A DNA stretch of 64,000 bases from Alcanivorax quisquiliarum (GTDB lineage: Bacteria; Pseudomonadota; Gammaproteobacteria; Pseudomonadales; Alcanivoracaceae): NCBI RefSeq assembly GCF_023051175.1, contig NZ_JALKII010000001.1, positions 434,001 through 498,000 of the forward strand, given 5' to 3'. The notes beneath the pieces were generated by a model. The model saw only the letters and a list, made by a program, of their open reading frames with translations. It did not search any database and had not been told where the DNA came from. Below are positions 26,827 through 35,872 of the stretch, piece after piece. Positions within the stretch are counted from its first letter, which is position 1. Each line of letters begins with the position of its first letter. Position numbers and translations under genes: made by a program.

Positions 26827-27615
26827 ATGACTACTTTTATGGCACCACAACACCCTGCATTCCCCGCCCTGGTCGGCCACCGCGGCGCACGCGGCGAAGC
26901 CCCGGAAAACACCATTGCCGGATTCATGGTAGCGGTTGAGGCAGGCGTAAAAGCGATCGAGCTTGATGTGCGGATGTCCGCCGATGGGCAGCTGGTGGTA
27001 TTGCACGATGCTCGTGTGGATCGCACCACCTGGCACGCTGGCCAGGCACGTCGATTCAGCCAGGCGGAACTGGGCCTGCTCGACGCTCGTCGTAATACAC
27101 CCGGCTGGCATAGCCCGGTGGGCATCCCGACACTGGCAGACGCCGTAGACGCCTGCCCGGCTTCGATCGGCTTTCAGTTCGAGGTCAAGGGCGGCGATGA
27201 TCGCGTCTATCTGAATCGCCTGGCTCACAACCTGCGCCTGCTGATCGAGGAACGCCAGCTGCATCACCGGGTGGTGGTCACATCCAGCCACACCGGCTTT
27301 CTGCGCATGATGGCGCTACAGGCGCCGCAGATCAGCCTGGGCTATGTGTGCCAGTATCGTTACTTGCAACCGATTCGCCGCTGCACCGCACTGGGCTGCC
27401 ACTGGCTGATTGCCCATTACGGGCTGGTTGATACCCGACTGGTCGCTCGGGCGCGTCAACGGGGCCTGAAGATATCTGTTTGGACGGTGAATGATCTGCG
27501 CGAAGCCGAGCGCCTGGCTGCGCTCGGGGTGGATAGCATCATCACTGATTTCCCCACCAGTTTCGCGGCTCATTTCAGCAACCGTGAACAGCGTCAGAAA
27601 GCACGGGTGTTTTAA
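26827..27615 (+). CDS. Glycerophosphodiester phosphodiesterase
   Basis: Enzyme that hydrolyses deacylated phospholipids (glycerophosphodiesters) to glycerol-3-phosphate and an alcohol. The 262-residue GDPD-fold protein has the hallmark GHRGARGEAPENT near residue 18 with catalytic His and Arg, IELDVRMSADGQLVVLHDARVDR near residue 44 carrying metal-ligand Glu and Asp plus the second catalytic His, and ends with VWTVNDLREAERLAALGVDSIITDFP. It has no signal peptide, so it is the cytoplasmic UgpQ-like type. The start is uncertain: TTG 26797, ATG 26827 and ATG 26839 are in frame and none has a clear ribosome-binding site. Its stop overlaps the convergent patatin gene by 4 bases. Confidence 0.9.
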   Translation: MTTFMAPQHPAFPALVGHRGARGEAPENTIAGFMVAVEAGVKAIELDVRMSADGQLVVLHDARVDRTTWHAGQARRFSQAELGLLDARRNTPGWHSPVGIPTLADAVDACPASIGFQFEVKGGDDRVYLNRLAHNLRLLIEERQLHHRVVVTSSHTGFLRMMALQAPQISLGYVCQYRYLQPIRRCTALGCHWLIAHYGLVDTRLVARARQRGLKISVWTVNDLREAERLAALGVDSIITDFPTSFAAHFSNREQRQKARVF

Positions 27616-28787
27616 TCACACACGGTAGCCAGCGCCAGGAAATCATGCAGCTCGTCCTGCCGCGCCCGTGCATCCCGATAGCCCATCTGGATCAGTTCGC
27701 GGCAAAACCCCGGCTGGAACAGCAGATAACTCACCGCCGCAGCGCCTGGTGAACTGGTGCCACCCGACCCCCGCAGCAGAAACCGCAACGTCCGTGGCAA
27801 GCTTTGAATATGCTGGGCTGCGATTTCGTCGATGGGCTCGGAAGGATAGATCTTCAATACCTCGACTTCACGCAGCGTCACGCCTTCGCGCTGGCGTGCC
27901 TGCTCCGGAATCGCAGCCAGCGTGCCATTGATGCGCTCCAGCCGCTCGACATCGCCCTCCAGCGTATCCACGAACACACTGTTGAGCACATGCCCGAGCA
28001 CTTGCGCCAGGGAGGGATATCGATCCAGCTGCCGCTGATGTTCGGCACTGGTATCGCCGGACACCCCGATCACAAGCACACGACTGGCGCCCAGATGCAG
28101 CGCCGGGCTCACTGGCGCCAACTGGCGCACCGCGCCATCGCCGTAATAATGCCCCTCCACTTTTTGTGCCGGGAACAGGATCGGGATAGCGGAAGAGGCC
28201 AGCAAGTGTGGTAATGAAATGGTGCTGCGCTTGCCTTTGCGACGGGCCCGCTGCCATTCCAGCAGCTCTTCTCGCCCCTGGAAAAACGCTACCGATTCAC
28301 CATTGCTGTAGGACGACGCGGTGATCGACAAGGCATCCAGGTGGCCACGCTCGATGGCTGCCCCGATTCGCTCGAAATTGATCACCAGCGAGAGCAGCCG
28401 CCGCAGTGGCTCACTGTCCAGCAGTGCGCTATTGGTGGGTGTGTCTCCGGTCAGGTACACCGGCAGCAGCCAGCGCGACACGGAACGGACAAAAGCCCAC
28501 AGATCCGTGCGATAAACCTGATCGGCGGTGAGGTTCGACCAGACGCGCTCCAGCCCACGCACGGCGGTACGAAAACTGGCCGCATTGGCCGCCAGCGCAG
28601 CGGCATTGATGGCGCCGGCGGAGGTGCCGCAGATGATCGGAAACGGATTGCAGCTGCCTCTGGGCACCAGCTCCGCAATCGCGGACAGAACGCCAACCTG
28701 ATAGGCAGCACGCGCGCCGCCCCCCGACAGGATCAAGGCAGATTTTGCTGCCGCCGGTTCATCCCTTCGGCGCAAGGCCCTTAGCAT
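27612..28787 (-). CDS. Patatin-like phospholipase
   Basis: Predicted lipid acyl hydrolase of the patatin family, 391 residues. The oxyanion-hole motif GGGARAAYQVGVL is near residue 22, the nucleophilic Ser lies in the elbow GTSAGA near 53, and the catalytic Asp is in the DGA motif (YYGDGAVRQ, near 215). The start at 28787 is preferred over 28835 because GGGGGGCGG lies just before it. No signal peptide or membrane helix is obvious. Convergent overlap with a glycerophosphodiesterase is suggestive: a patatin releases fatty acids and lysolipids, and the other enzyme acts on the remaining head group, so both could serve phospholipid turnover. Confidence 0.88.
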   Translation of the reverse strand: MLRALRRRDEPAAAKSALILSGGGARAAYQVGVLSAIAELVPRGSCNPFPIICGTSAGAINAAALAANAASFRTAVRGLERVWSNLTADQVYRTDLWAFVRSVSRWLLPVYLTGDTPTNSALLDSEPLRRLLSLVINFERIGAAIERGHLDALSITASSYSNGESVAFFQGREELLEWQRARRKGKRSTISLPHLLASSAIPILFPAQKVEGHYYGDGAVRQLAPVSPALHLGASRVLVIGVSGDTSAEHQRQLDRYPSLAQVLGHVLNSVFVDTLEGDVERLERINGTLAAIPEQARQREGVTLREVEVLKIYPSEPIDEIAAQHIQSLPRTLRFLLRGSGGTSSPGAAAVSYLLFQPGFCRELIQMGYRDARARQDELHDFLALATVCD

Positions 28788-28849
28788 CAGCCGCCCCCCA
28801 GAACGGTCGAATCCGGCATTTTCAGAACCAGCCACAAGGGGCCGGAAAT

Positions 28850-29092
28850 TCAGGCGCGACGGTTCGCGTCGCGAGACAGTGCGGCGGCGCGCTGCGCCTG
28901 CTCGGCAGGAATTTCGGCGTTTTCACAGTCAGCGGGATTGCGGCCGCACAGATCACATTCTTCTGTCAGGCCCATCGCCGACATGCCGCCACAAGACCCT
29001 TTCATGGGCTTGTTGCCCAGGATCACACCGATTGCCATACCGGCAAACAGTAGCAGCAAGAGTGCAGAAGCCGCGACATAGGTCATCAACAT
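28850..29092 (-). CDS. nqrM: Na+-NQR maturation protein NqrM (DUF539)
   Basis: An 80-residue protein with one N-terminal membrane helix (about residues 3-25) and a cysteine-rich segment, SCGGMSAMGLTEECDLCGRNPADC, with four Cys near residues 34, 46, 49 and 56. NqrM is needed to deliver iron or assemble the Cys-ligated iron centre held by NqrD and NqrE in the Na+-translocating quinone reductase. It is the last gene of the nqr operon. Its ATG overlaps the apbE stop by one base (TGATG). It looks intact although its target subunit NqrE is not. Confidence 0.92.
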   Translation of the reverse strand: MLMTYVAASALLLLLFAGMAIGVILGNKPMKGSCGGMSAMGLTEECDLCGRNPADCENAEIPAEQAQRAAALSRDANRRA

Positions 29093-30141
29093 CAGTTTGC
29101 TTGCTCCATATGGAGACGGAACTCATCCGTCATGAATTCGCGGAACCCATCGTCCGCTCGTACTATGAAGAATACCGCCAGGTGGTGTTCGCTCGCAAAC
29201 GCCATGCCCTCTTCAGGGCCGAGCACGGTAAGCAGCGTTGCGAGGCCATCCGCCTGCATGGCGCTGGTGTGCAACACGGTCACCGAGGCAAGGTGATGGG
29301 CCACCGGCTGCGCGGTTCGCGGGTCGATAGTGTGTGAATAGGTTAGACCATTTTTTTCAAAAAAGTTGCGGTAATCGCCGGAAGTGGCCATCGCAAGATC
29401 CTGCAACGCCACCACCGTGTTGATAATGCGCTCCCCCGCGACCGGCCTTTCAATGGCGATACGCCAGGCGCTGCCATCCGGCTTGCGGCCTTGTGTTCGC
29501 AAATCGCCCCCGATATCCACCAGCCAGGCACCCACGCCCTGTTGGCTCAGGTATTCACCGACCCTGTCAACCGCATAGCCTTTGGCAATGGCAGAGAAAT
29601 CCAGATACAACGCGCCGGGTTGCTGCAACGAGCGTTGCGCTGCATCCCAGGTCAGCCGCTGCCAGCCAATACGAGCACGCGCCTGCTCGATACTGGCCTG
29701 CTCCGGCTCGCTGTCACGTCGCCCACCAGGCCCGAATCCCCACAGGTTCACCAACGGCCCGACAGTGGGGTCGAATGCCCCCTCGCTCTGCTCCGCCAGT
29801 GTCAACGCCGCCTCCAGCACCTCGGCAAAGCCTTCCGGCACCACATGCCAGCTGCCTGCTTCGGCCCGGTTGAAGCGGGAGATATCCGAATCCGCAATAT
29901 AGGTGCTCATCTGCCGGTTGACCTCGGCAAGCACGCCTTCGACGCCTGCGCGGAGATCCTCCACGCTAGTGCCTTCCGGCACCGCGCCCAGCGTTACCCG
30001 CCATACGGTGCCCATGGTCGGGCCGCCAAAGCTCGCCAGCGGCTGGCCCGGCCCGGGCGAGCAACTTGCCAACACCAGCAGAGCCAACAGAAACAGGGCC
30101 CGAAGGCCCTGTGTTCTGATTCCAGCTGTCGCACTGCGCAT
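29092..30141 (-). CDS. apbE: FAD:protein FMN transferase (lipoprotein)
   Basis: Flavin transferase that attaches FMN covalently to threonines of NqrB and NqrC. The 349-residue protein begins with a lipoprotein signal peptide (LALLVLASC, lipobox Cys near residue 28), so it is exported and anchored. The ApbE core follows: GGPTMGTVWRVTL, DSDISRFNRAEAG, LDFSAIAKGYAVDRV near residue 185 and the C-terminal ASVTVLHTSAMQADGLATLL. The start at 30141, 4 bases after the nqrF stop, gives a proper signal peptide; the frame is open for 20 more codons inside nqrF. Confidence 0.95.
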   Translation of the reverse strand: MRSATAGIRTQGLRALFLLALLVLASCSPGPGQPLASFGGPTMGTVWRVTLGAVPEGTSVEDLRAGVEGVLAEVNRQMSTYIADSDISRFNRAEAGSWHVVPEGFAEVLEAALTLAEQSEGAFDPTVGPLVNLWGFGPGGRRDSEPEQASIEQARARIGWQRLTWDAAQRSLQQPGALYLDFSAIAKGYAVDRVGEYLSQQGVGAWLVDIGGDLRTQGRKPDGSAWRIAIERPVAGERIINTVVALQDLAMATSGDYRNFFEKNGLTYSHTIDPRTAQPVAHHLASVTVLHTSAMQADGLATLLTVLGPEEGMAFASEHHLAVFFIVRADDGFREFMTDEFRLHMEQAN

Positions 30142-30145
30142 GGCC

Positions 30146-31372
30146 TCAGCCACCGAAGTCATCCAGCAGGATGTTTTCTTTCTCGACGCCGAGGTCTTCA
30201 AGCATCTTGATCACTGCCGCGTTCATCATCGGCGGCCCGCACATGTAGTATTCACAGTCTTCGGGCGCGGGATGGTCCTTCAGGTAGTTATCGTAAAGTA
30301 CCTGGTGGATAAAGCCCGTCAGCCCGTCCCAGTTGTCCTCCGGTTGCGGATCGGACAGCGCAAGGTGCCAGGTGAAGTTTTCGTTCTCCTCAGCCAGCTT
30401 GTCGTATTCATCGCTGTAGAACGTCTCGCGAACCGAACGTGCGCCATACCAGAAGCTGATCTTGCGTTTGGAGTTCAACCGTTTCAGCTGGTCGAAAATA
30501 TGCGAGCGCATTGGGGCCATGCCGGCGCCGCCACCCACAAACACCATTTCCGCTTCGGTCTCCTTGGCAAAAAAATCGCCGAAGGGGCCAAATACCGTCA
30601 CCTTGTCACCCGGCTTGAGATTGAACACGTAGGTGGACATTATGCCTGGCGGAATATCCTTGGCACCCGGCGGTGGCGTGGCAATACGGATGTTGAACTT
30701 GAGCAGCCCCTTTTCTTCCGGGTAGTTCGCCATGGAATAGGCGCGCACCACGTCTTCGTTGTTCTTCGCTCGCATGTCGAAGAACTTGAAACGCTCCCAG
30801 TCACCACGGTATTTCTCGGCAATATCGAAATCCGAGAATTTGATGTCATAGGGCGGGCATTCCAGCTGCACGTAACCACCGGCCCGGAAGTCGACTTCTT
30901 CGCCTTCGGGCAGTTTCAGCACCAGCTCCTTGATAAAGGTGGCAACGTTATCGTTGGAGATGACTTCGCATTCCCACTTCTTCACCCCGAAAATCTCTTC
31001 GGGGATCTGAATTTTCATATCCTGCTTTACGGGTGTCTGGCAGGACAGGCGATACCCTTCGCGGATTTCTCTTTTCGTAAAATGTGTTTCCTCGGTCGGT
31101 AGAATATCACCGCCACCCTCTACTACTCGACACTTGCATTGCGCGCAAGTGCCACCTCCACCGCAGGCGGATGATAGAAAAATCCCTTTGGCTGCCAAGG
31201 TTCCAAGTAATTTGTCGCCAGCAGACACCACCAGTTTTTTCTGATCGTTAATTTCAATAGTAACGTCGCCACTGGCGACCAGCTTGCTCCGCGCGGCCAG
31301 AATGACGAGCACCATCGCGATCAGCATGATGGTGAAAACCGCTACACCTACAACAATTTCATTACCGAACAT
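30146..31372 (-). CDS. nqrF: Na+-translocating NADH:quinone reductase subunit F
   Basis: NADH-oxidising subunit. The 408 residues match the family (407 in Vibrio). It has one N-terminal membrane helix (residues 3-27), a ferredoxin domain with the [2Fe-2S] cysteines in [14 protein letters not shown] (about residues 69-82) and LSCQ near residue 111, the FAD motif RAYSMANYP near 210 and the NADH-binding [12 protein letters not shown] near 280. It is preceded by the nqrE remnant, 13 bases away. Full length and all cofactor motifs are retained. Confidence 0.97.
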   Translation of the reverse strand: MFGNEIVVGVAVFTIMLIAMVLVILAARSKLVASGDVTIEINDQKKLVVSAGDKLLGTLAAKGIFLSSACGGGGTCAQCKCRVVEGGGDILPTEETHFTKREIREGYRLSCQTPVKQDMKIQIPEEIFGVKKWECEVISNDNVATFIKELVLKLPEGEEVDFRAGGYVQLECPPYDIKFSDFDIAEKYRGDWERFKFFDMRAKNNEDVVRAYSMANYPEEKGLLKFNIRIATPPPGAKDIPPGIMSTYVFNLKPGDKVTVFGPFGDFFAKETEAEMVFVGGGAGMAPMRSHIFDQLKRLNSKRKISFWYGARSVRETFYSDEYDKLAEENENFTWHLALSDPQPEDNWDGLTGFIHQVLYDNYLKDHPAPEDCEYYMCGPPMMNAAVIKMLEDLGVEKENILLDDFGG

Positions 31373-31385
31373 CGAGTATTCCTCC

Positions 31386-31556
31386 TCAGAGCTGCACGTC
31401 AGAGAACGACATGAAGCCCAGCGACATCAGGCCGACCGTAATGAAAGTAACAATACCGCGCAGACCGTCAGACGAATCGCTGTACTCAAGCCTCCCGCAG
31501 ACCAAGGCCAGTGTCATATTCTCGCCCCCTACTGCACGGTTCCAGAAATGCTCCAC
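31386..31556 (-). pseudogene. nqrE: Internally deleted nqrE (56-codon remnant joining both ends of NqrE)
   Basis: Between nqrD and nqrF, where a subunit of about 200 residues belongs, only 196 bases exist. They hold one open frame from GTG 31556 to TGA 31388-31386, with AGGAAGG upstream. Its start, [18 protein letters not shown], resembles the NqrE N-terminus (MEHY..., then IENMAL...). Its end, [19 protein letters not shown] then SFSDVQL, matches the NqrE C-terminus almost residue for residue. About 150 central codons are gone, including four or five of the six helices and the second iron-ligand Cys (TVNC motif). One Cys (position 20) remains near where the first ligand belongs. It may be a pseudogene by in-frame deletion; a functional mini-subunit is less likely. 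Confidence 0.88.
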
Positions 31557-31568
31557 TTCCTTCCTCCG

Positions 31569-32237
31569 TCAGTACAGATCGCTGGTACGCGAGTTCGGCG
31601 CAATACTGAACTGATCTTGCTCCACCTGCTGAGGCTTCCAGGCTCGCAGCCCCCATATAATCAGGCCAATCAGAAAAAACGCTGATGGTGGCAGCAGAAA
31701 AATACCGTTGGGCTGATACCAGCCGCCTGCGCTGATCACCGGCAACACCTGATAGCCGAGCAAAGACCCTGACCCAAACAGCTCCCGCACGATACCCAGA
31801 ATCACCAGGATCAAGCTATACCCCAGGCCATTGCCTACCCCATCGATGAAGGCCGGCACGGGTGGGTTAGACATGGCAAACGCTTCCGCGCGACCCATGA
31901 CTATACAGTTGGTAATGATGAGACCAATGAACACAGATAACTGGCGGCTAAGCTCATACGAGAAAGCCCTCAGAAACTGGTCCACCAGAATTACCAGTGA
32001 GGCAATGATCACGACCTGGACGATCATGCGGATACTGTTCGGGATCTGATTTCTCAATATGCTGATAAACAGGCTGGAAAACGCGGTCACTGTCGTCAAG
32101 GCAATCGCCATCGTCAGCGCCGTGCTGACCTGCGTGGTCACTGCCAGTGCCGAGCAGATCCCTAAAATCTGCAGAGCGATAGGGTTATTGTTGAAAATCG
32201 GTTGAAACAGAATGTCCTTGGTTTTGTACTCAGCCAT
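31569..32237 (-). CDS. nqrD: Na+-translocating NADH:quinone reductase subunit D
   Basis: Integral membrane subunit, 222 residues with six predicted helices. Conserved are the N-terminal [19 protein letters not shown] with Cys 28 and [19 protein letters not shown] with Cys 111, the two cysteines that together with two of NqrE hold the membrane-embedded iron centre. Its start overlaps the nqrC stop by one base (TAATG). The C-terminal tail is about 10 residues longer than in Vibrio. The following nqrE is reduced to a remnant, so NqrD lacks its structural pseudo-twin. Confidence 0.96.
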   Translation of the reverse strand: MAEYKTKDILFQPIFNNNPIALQILGICSALAVTTQVSTALTMAIALTTVTAFSSLFISILRNQIPNSIRMIVQVVIIASLVILVDQFLRAFSYELSRQLSVFIGLIITNCIVMGRAEAFAMSNPPVPAFIDGVGNGLGYSLILVILGIVRELFGSGSLLGYQVLPVISAGGWYQPNGIFLLPPSAFFLIGLIIWGLRAWKPQQVEQDQFSIAPNSRTSDLY

Positions 32238-33034
32238 TACCGTACCCCTTGATCTAGTGCCGCGCTGCTGCTTTCACGCAAACGCTCAAGAAACGGGCCA
32301 AAACCGTTTTCACCCACCCAGAAGCGCACCATGTTACTGACGCCCACACTGGTAAGCGTGGCACCAGAGAGGCCGTCAACGCGAGTCTCCGCGCCGGGAG
32401 CCCGTTCATCTACACTACCTTTCACTACCTGGATCGCGACCTCGCCTTCGTCGTTCAGCAGCTGCTTGCCCTGCCACAACTGGCGCCAGCGAGGATTATC
32501 AATTTCACCACCCAGACCAGGAGTTTCGCCATGTTCGTAGAACACCAGGCCCGCGATAGTATTGGCGTCCGCCTCCAGCGACAGAAACCCGTACATCGTT
32601 GACCACAGACCATAACCATGCACCGGTAAGATAATGCTCTCCAACTCGCCCTGCTCGTCGCGAGCGAGATAGACTTCGCCCACATGAGGTACGCGACGTA
32701 CACGCGCAATATCCTCCGACTGTGTTAGCAGTGTGCTCTGTTCCGGATCGCTGGCTGCACCTTGCTGATCATAATCAGCTGGCATTTCCACCTCTTCCCC
32801 GGTTCTCAGGTCGACAAAACGATGTTCGATCTTTTCAAACTCTGCGGCGATATCGATCTCCGGACTATAGCGGCCAGCAGCTCGCAACACGTTGCTCTGC
32901 CGATCCAGTATCCGGTTAGCCTCTTGCTGAGGACGCAGCGCAACAGCCGCCGTCGATACCACAACACCGCACACAATACACAGCACAAGAGCCGCGGCCA
33001 GAGTGCCGCCTATACTGTCTTTGTCAAACGCCAT
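32237..33034 (-). CDS. nqrC: Na+-translocating NADH:quinone reductase subunit C
   Basis: Flavin subunit with one N-terminal helix (residues 8-30) and a periplasmic FMN-binding domain, 265 residues in total. The FMN-attachment motif SGATLTS, with the modified Thr near residue 231, is intact. The longer frame upstream (to 33115) lies inside nqrB, and ATG 33034 overlaps the nqrB stop by one base, which identifies the start. The covalent FMN would be attached by the ApbE protein encoded in the same operon. Confidence 0.96.
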   Translation of the reverse strand: MAFDKDSIGGTLAAALVLCIVCGVVVSTAAVALRPQQEANRILDRQSNVLRAAGRYSPEIDIAAEFEKIEHRFVDLRTGEEVEMPADYDQQGAASDPEQSTLLTQSEDIARVRRVPHVGEVYLARDEQGELESIILPVHGYGLWSTMYGFLSLEADANTIAGLVFYEHGETPGLGGEIDNPRWRQLWQGKQLLNDEGEVAIQVVKGSVDERAPGAETRVDGLSGATLTSVGVSNMVRFWVGENGFGPFLERLRESSSAALDQGVR

Positions 33035-34284
33035 CAGACCGCTCCTCCCACTGTGCGTCGCTGGCGGCGACGGATGTTTGCCTGTACTACGAAGTAGTCG
33101 ATCAATGGTGCGCACAGGTTACCAAACAGAATTGCCAGCATCATGCCTTCCGGAAACGCCGGGTTGATCACCCTGATCACCACCACCATGAAACCGATCA
33201 GGATACCGAACACCCATTTTCCAGCATCTGTCATTGCAGCGGATACCGGGTCGGTCGCCATGAACACCAGCCCGAACGCCAGGCCGCCCAACGTCATATG
33301 CCAGTACCACGGCATAGCGAACATCGGGTTCGTGTCACTGCCAACAGCATTGAACATCCAGCTCGTACCGACGACACCCAGCGCCACGGCGGCCATAATC
33401 CGCCAGGAAGCAATCCGCGTAAGCAGCAGGATGCCGGCACCTATCAGAATCGCCAGCGTCGAGGTTTCACCAATCGAGCCCTGAATGCCGCCCACGAAAG
33501 TGTGCATCCAGCTAATGTCTACCTGCTGCCCCGCAGTCGCAAGCGCAGTCAGGCCAGCGTCGAAATCGATATTGCCAGATGCTGCCAAAGACAACGGGGT
33601 GGCGCCGCTGAAGTTGTCCACTGCGACCCAGACTTCATCCCCTGAAATCTGTGCCGGGTAGGCGAAAAACAGAAACGCTCGGCCGATCAGGGCGGGGTTC
33701 ATGAAGTTCTTGCCAGTGCCGCCAAATACCTCCTTGCCGATCACTACACCAAAGGAGATACCCAGGAATACTTGCCACAAGGGAATCGACGGCGGCAGGA
33801 TCAGGGTGAACAGGATCCCGGTGACGAAAAAGCCTTCGTTGACCTCGTGGCCGCGTTTCCACGCAAACAGCCCTTCCCAGAGCAAACCACCGAGATATAC
33901 CACGATCATGATGGGGATATAATACACGGCACCGTGCAACACGTTGGCCCACAGGCTGGTGTAGTCAAAGCCTCCCAGTGCCGCCACCAGATCGGTACGC
34001 CAGCCCGGCAGTGGGCTGAAACCAAACTCGGTAATTTGCAAGTTGGCCTGGTAGCCGACGTTGTACAACCCGAATAGCAGTGCAGGCAGCGCGGCGAACC
34101 ACACGGTCATCATCACCCGCTTGAGATCAATGCCATCCCGAACGTGCGCAGCAGCCCCTGTAGTGCTCGACGGCGAATACAGCATCGTGTCGAACATTTC
34201 GTAAAACACATAGTATTTCTGAAACTTGCCGCCCTCGTGGAAATGCGGGGCGACCTGCTTGTCCAGATAATTTCTCAGACCCAT
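33034..34284 (-). CDS. nqrB: Na+-translocating NADH:quinone reductase subunit B
   Basis: Largest membrane subunit, 416 residues, about ten helices. It carries covalent FMN on the Thr of SGATPLSLA (near residue 230), which is intact, and the conserved GKEVFGGTGKNFMNPALIGRAFLFFAYP segment before it. It contributes to the Na+ path and quinone site. It follows nqrA by 5 bases and overlaps nqrC by one base. Confidence 0.97.
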   Translation of the reverse strand: MGLRNYLDKQVAPHFHEGGKFQKYYVFYEMFDTMLYSPSSTTGAAAHVRDGIDLKRVMMTVWFAALPALLFGLYNVGYQANLQITEFGFSPLPGWRTDLVAALGGFDYTSLWANVLHGAVYYIPIMIVVYLGGLLWEGLFAWKRGHEVNEGFFVTGILFTLILPPSIPLWQVFLGISFGVVIGKEVFGGTGKNFMNPALIGRAFLFFAYPAQISGDEVWVAVDNFSGATPLSLAASGNIDFDAGLTALATAGQQVDISWMHTFVGGIQGSIGETSTLAILIGAGILLLTRIASWRIMAAVALGVVGTSWMFNAVGSDTNPMFAMPWYWHMTLGGLAFGLVFMATDPVSAAMTDAGKWVFGILIGFMVVVIRVINPAFPEGMMLAILFGNLCAPLIDYFVVQANIRRRQRRTVGGAV

Positions 34285-34289
34285 GGCCG

Positions 34290-35636
34290 TCAGCCCTCCA
34301 GCTCGATGCGGGTGAGGTTGTCACGCAGAATCGGGCCGTATTCATACTTGCCTACGCAGGCATAGGTGCACAGCGCCAGATCCTCTTCCACCAGCTCCAG
34401 TGCGCCCAGCGCCTGAGCCGAGTCGGTGTCGCCGACAACCAGCGCACGCAGCAATTGCGTCGCCAGAATATCGAGCGGCATCACCTTCTCGTAATTGCCC
34501 AGCGGCACCATGGCACGCTCACTGCCGTTGGTGGTGGTGGTGAAATCGAATTTCTTGCCCGGCAGCAGACGGGAGAGGTAGATACCCATGATCGAGTGCC
34601 GGTTTACGCCCGGCGAGATGTAGCCGAGAAAATGACGCTCGCGCCCTTCCCGCAGCACGGTTACCTGATTCGCTGTGCGGCCCAGATAGCTCAGCGCACC
34701 ACGGGCGTTGTGGCCATTGAACACCGAGCCGGAAATGATCCGGTTTTCACCAGCCTTGAGCTGTCCTTCCACCAGATCGGCCAGATTTGCACCAACGCGG
34801 GTGCGCAGCAGGCGCGGGTTTTCAACCTGCGGGCCCGCCAGGGAAACAACCCTCTGCGTGTACAGCTTGCCAGAGACAAACAGCTCGCCGATGGCGATCA
34901 CGTCCTGATAATTGACGCTCCAGACAGTTTTCTGCAAGCCGACCGGATCAAGGAAATGAATATGAGTGCCGGGGTTGCCGGCCGGGTGCGGGCCGGCAAA
35001 CTGTTCTTCACGAATCTGTCCACCGGCAAACGAGGGCTGCGCGGAGTCAGGCGCCTTGCAGACCCAGACCGGCCCGTCAGTGAGGCGAGTCAACACGGTC
35101 AGGCCATTGCGAAACGCCTGTTCCTGCTCCTTGATGATCAGATCCGGGTTCGCAGCCAGCGGGTTGGTATCCATGGCCGTGACAAAGATCGAATTGGGCA
35201 CCGAACCGGGCGTGGGCACTTTGCCGAACGGGCGTGTGCGCAGCACCGTCCAGACGCCGGATTCCACCAGCTGTTCCTGTACCGTTTCACGAGCCAGACT
35301 ACCGAGGCTGCTGACGTTGTGCGCCGCAAAAGTGATCTGATCATCGTCGCCGGTCAGCTCGATGACCACCGACTGCAAGACCCGACGCTGGCCGCGGTTG
35401 ATGGCTTTGACGATGCCTGACGCCGGGGCGGTAAATTTCACACCCTCGGTCTTCTTGTCAGAAAAAATCAACTGCCCCTTGCGAACCTTGTCCCCTTCCT
35501 GCACTTCCATGGTGGGCCTCATGCCCACATAGTCACCGCCGAGTATGGCGACGCTGCGCACGCGCGGCCCATCCTCGATCGACTGGCGCGGCGCACCGGT
35601 GATCGGCAGATCAAGCCCCCGTTTGATTTTGATCAT
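34290..35636 (-). CDS. nqrA: Na+-translocating NADH:quinone reductase subunit A
   Basis: Peripheral cytoplasmic subunit associated with the quinone site, 448 residues (446 in Vibrio). It begins with the characteristic [15 protein letters not shown], then [22 protein letters not shown], a biotinyl-lipoyl-like fold, and ends with [23 protein letters not shown]. It is the first gene of the operon. The 236 bases upstream, to the GAPDH stop region, should hold the promoter, but no strong consensus is seen. Confidence 0.97.
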   Translation of the reverse strand: MIKIKRGLDLPITGAPRQSIEDGPRVRSVAILGGDYVGMRPTMEVQEGDKVRKGQLIFSDKKTEGVKFTAPASGIVKAINRGQRRVLQSVVIELTGDDDQITFAAHNVSSLGSLARETVQEQLVESGVWTVLRTRPFGKVPTPGSVPNSIFVTAMDTNPLAANPDLIIKEQEQAFRNGLTVLTRLTDGPVWVCKAPDSAQPSFAGGQIREEQFAGPHPAGNPGTHIHFLDPVGLQKTVWSVNYQDVIAIGELFVSGKLYTQRVVSLAGPQVENPRLLRTRVGANLADLVEGQLKAGENRIISGSVFNGHNARGALSYLGRTANQVTVLREGRERHFLGYISPGVNRHSIMGIYLSRLLPGKKFDFTTTTNGSERAMVPLGNYEKVMPLDILATQLLRALVVGDTDSAQALGALELVEEDLALCTYACVGKYEYGPILRDNLTRIELEG

Positions 35637-35840
35637 AGTCTCTCGCCCACGTTCAGAAACTCAGTAAGCTGTGTCCCGGGCGCCCGGCCCCGGAGCATCG
35701 GGAAATATACTGCTGGAATCGACACTGCAAACGCTTTTGGTCGCCGCATTTTGCAGGAACACGACCCGCCGGTCCGCTGGCGCGCGCCATTATAGAGAGC
35801 CGACCAGCGTCACGCCAGCCGGCCATCTGGCCATCTCGCC

Positions 35841-35867
35841 ACAACAAAAGGCCCGCAGTGCGGGCCT
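35841..35867 (-). terminator. Intrinsic terminator of the GAPDH gene
   Basis: On the minus strand, AGGCCCGC-ACT-GCGGGCCT is followed by TTTGTTGT (the stem is 35849-35867). It starts 6 bases after the GAPDH stop codon. Confidence 0.85.
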
Positions 35868-35872
35868 GATGA

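Noticed and set aside
26424-27125. 233-codon minus-strand open frame in the gene-poor region
   Set aside because: Overlaps the phosphodiesterase start on the other strand, is rich in Arg, Ser and Cys, and shows no motif. It reads as random GC-rich sequence.
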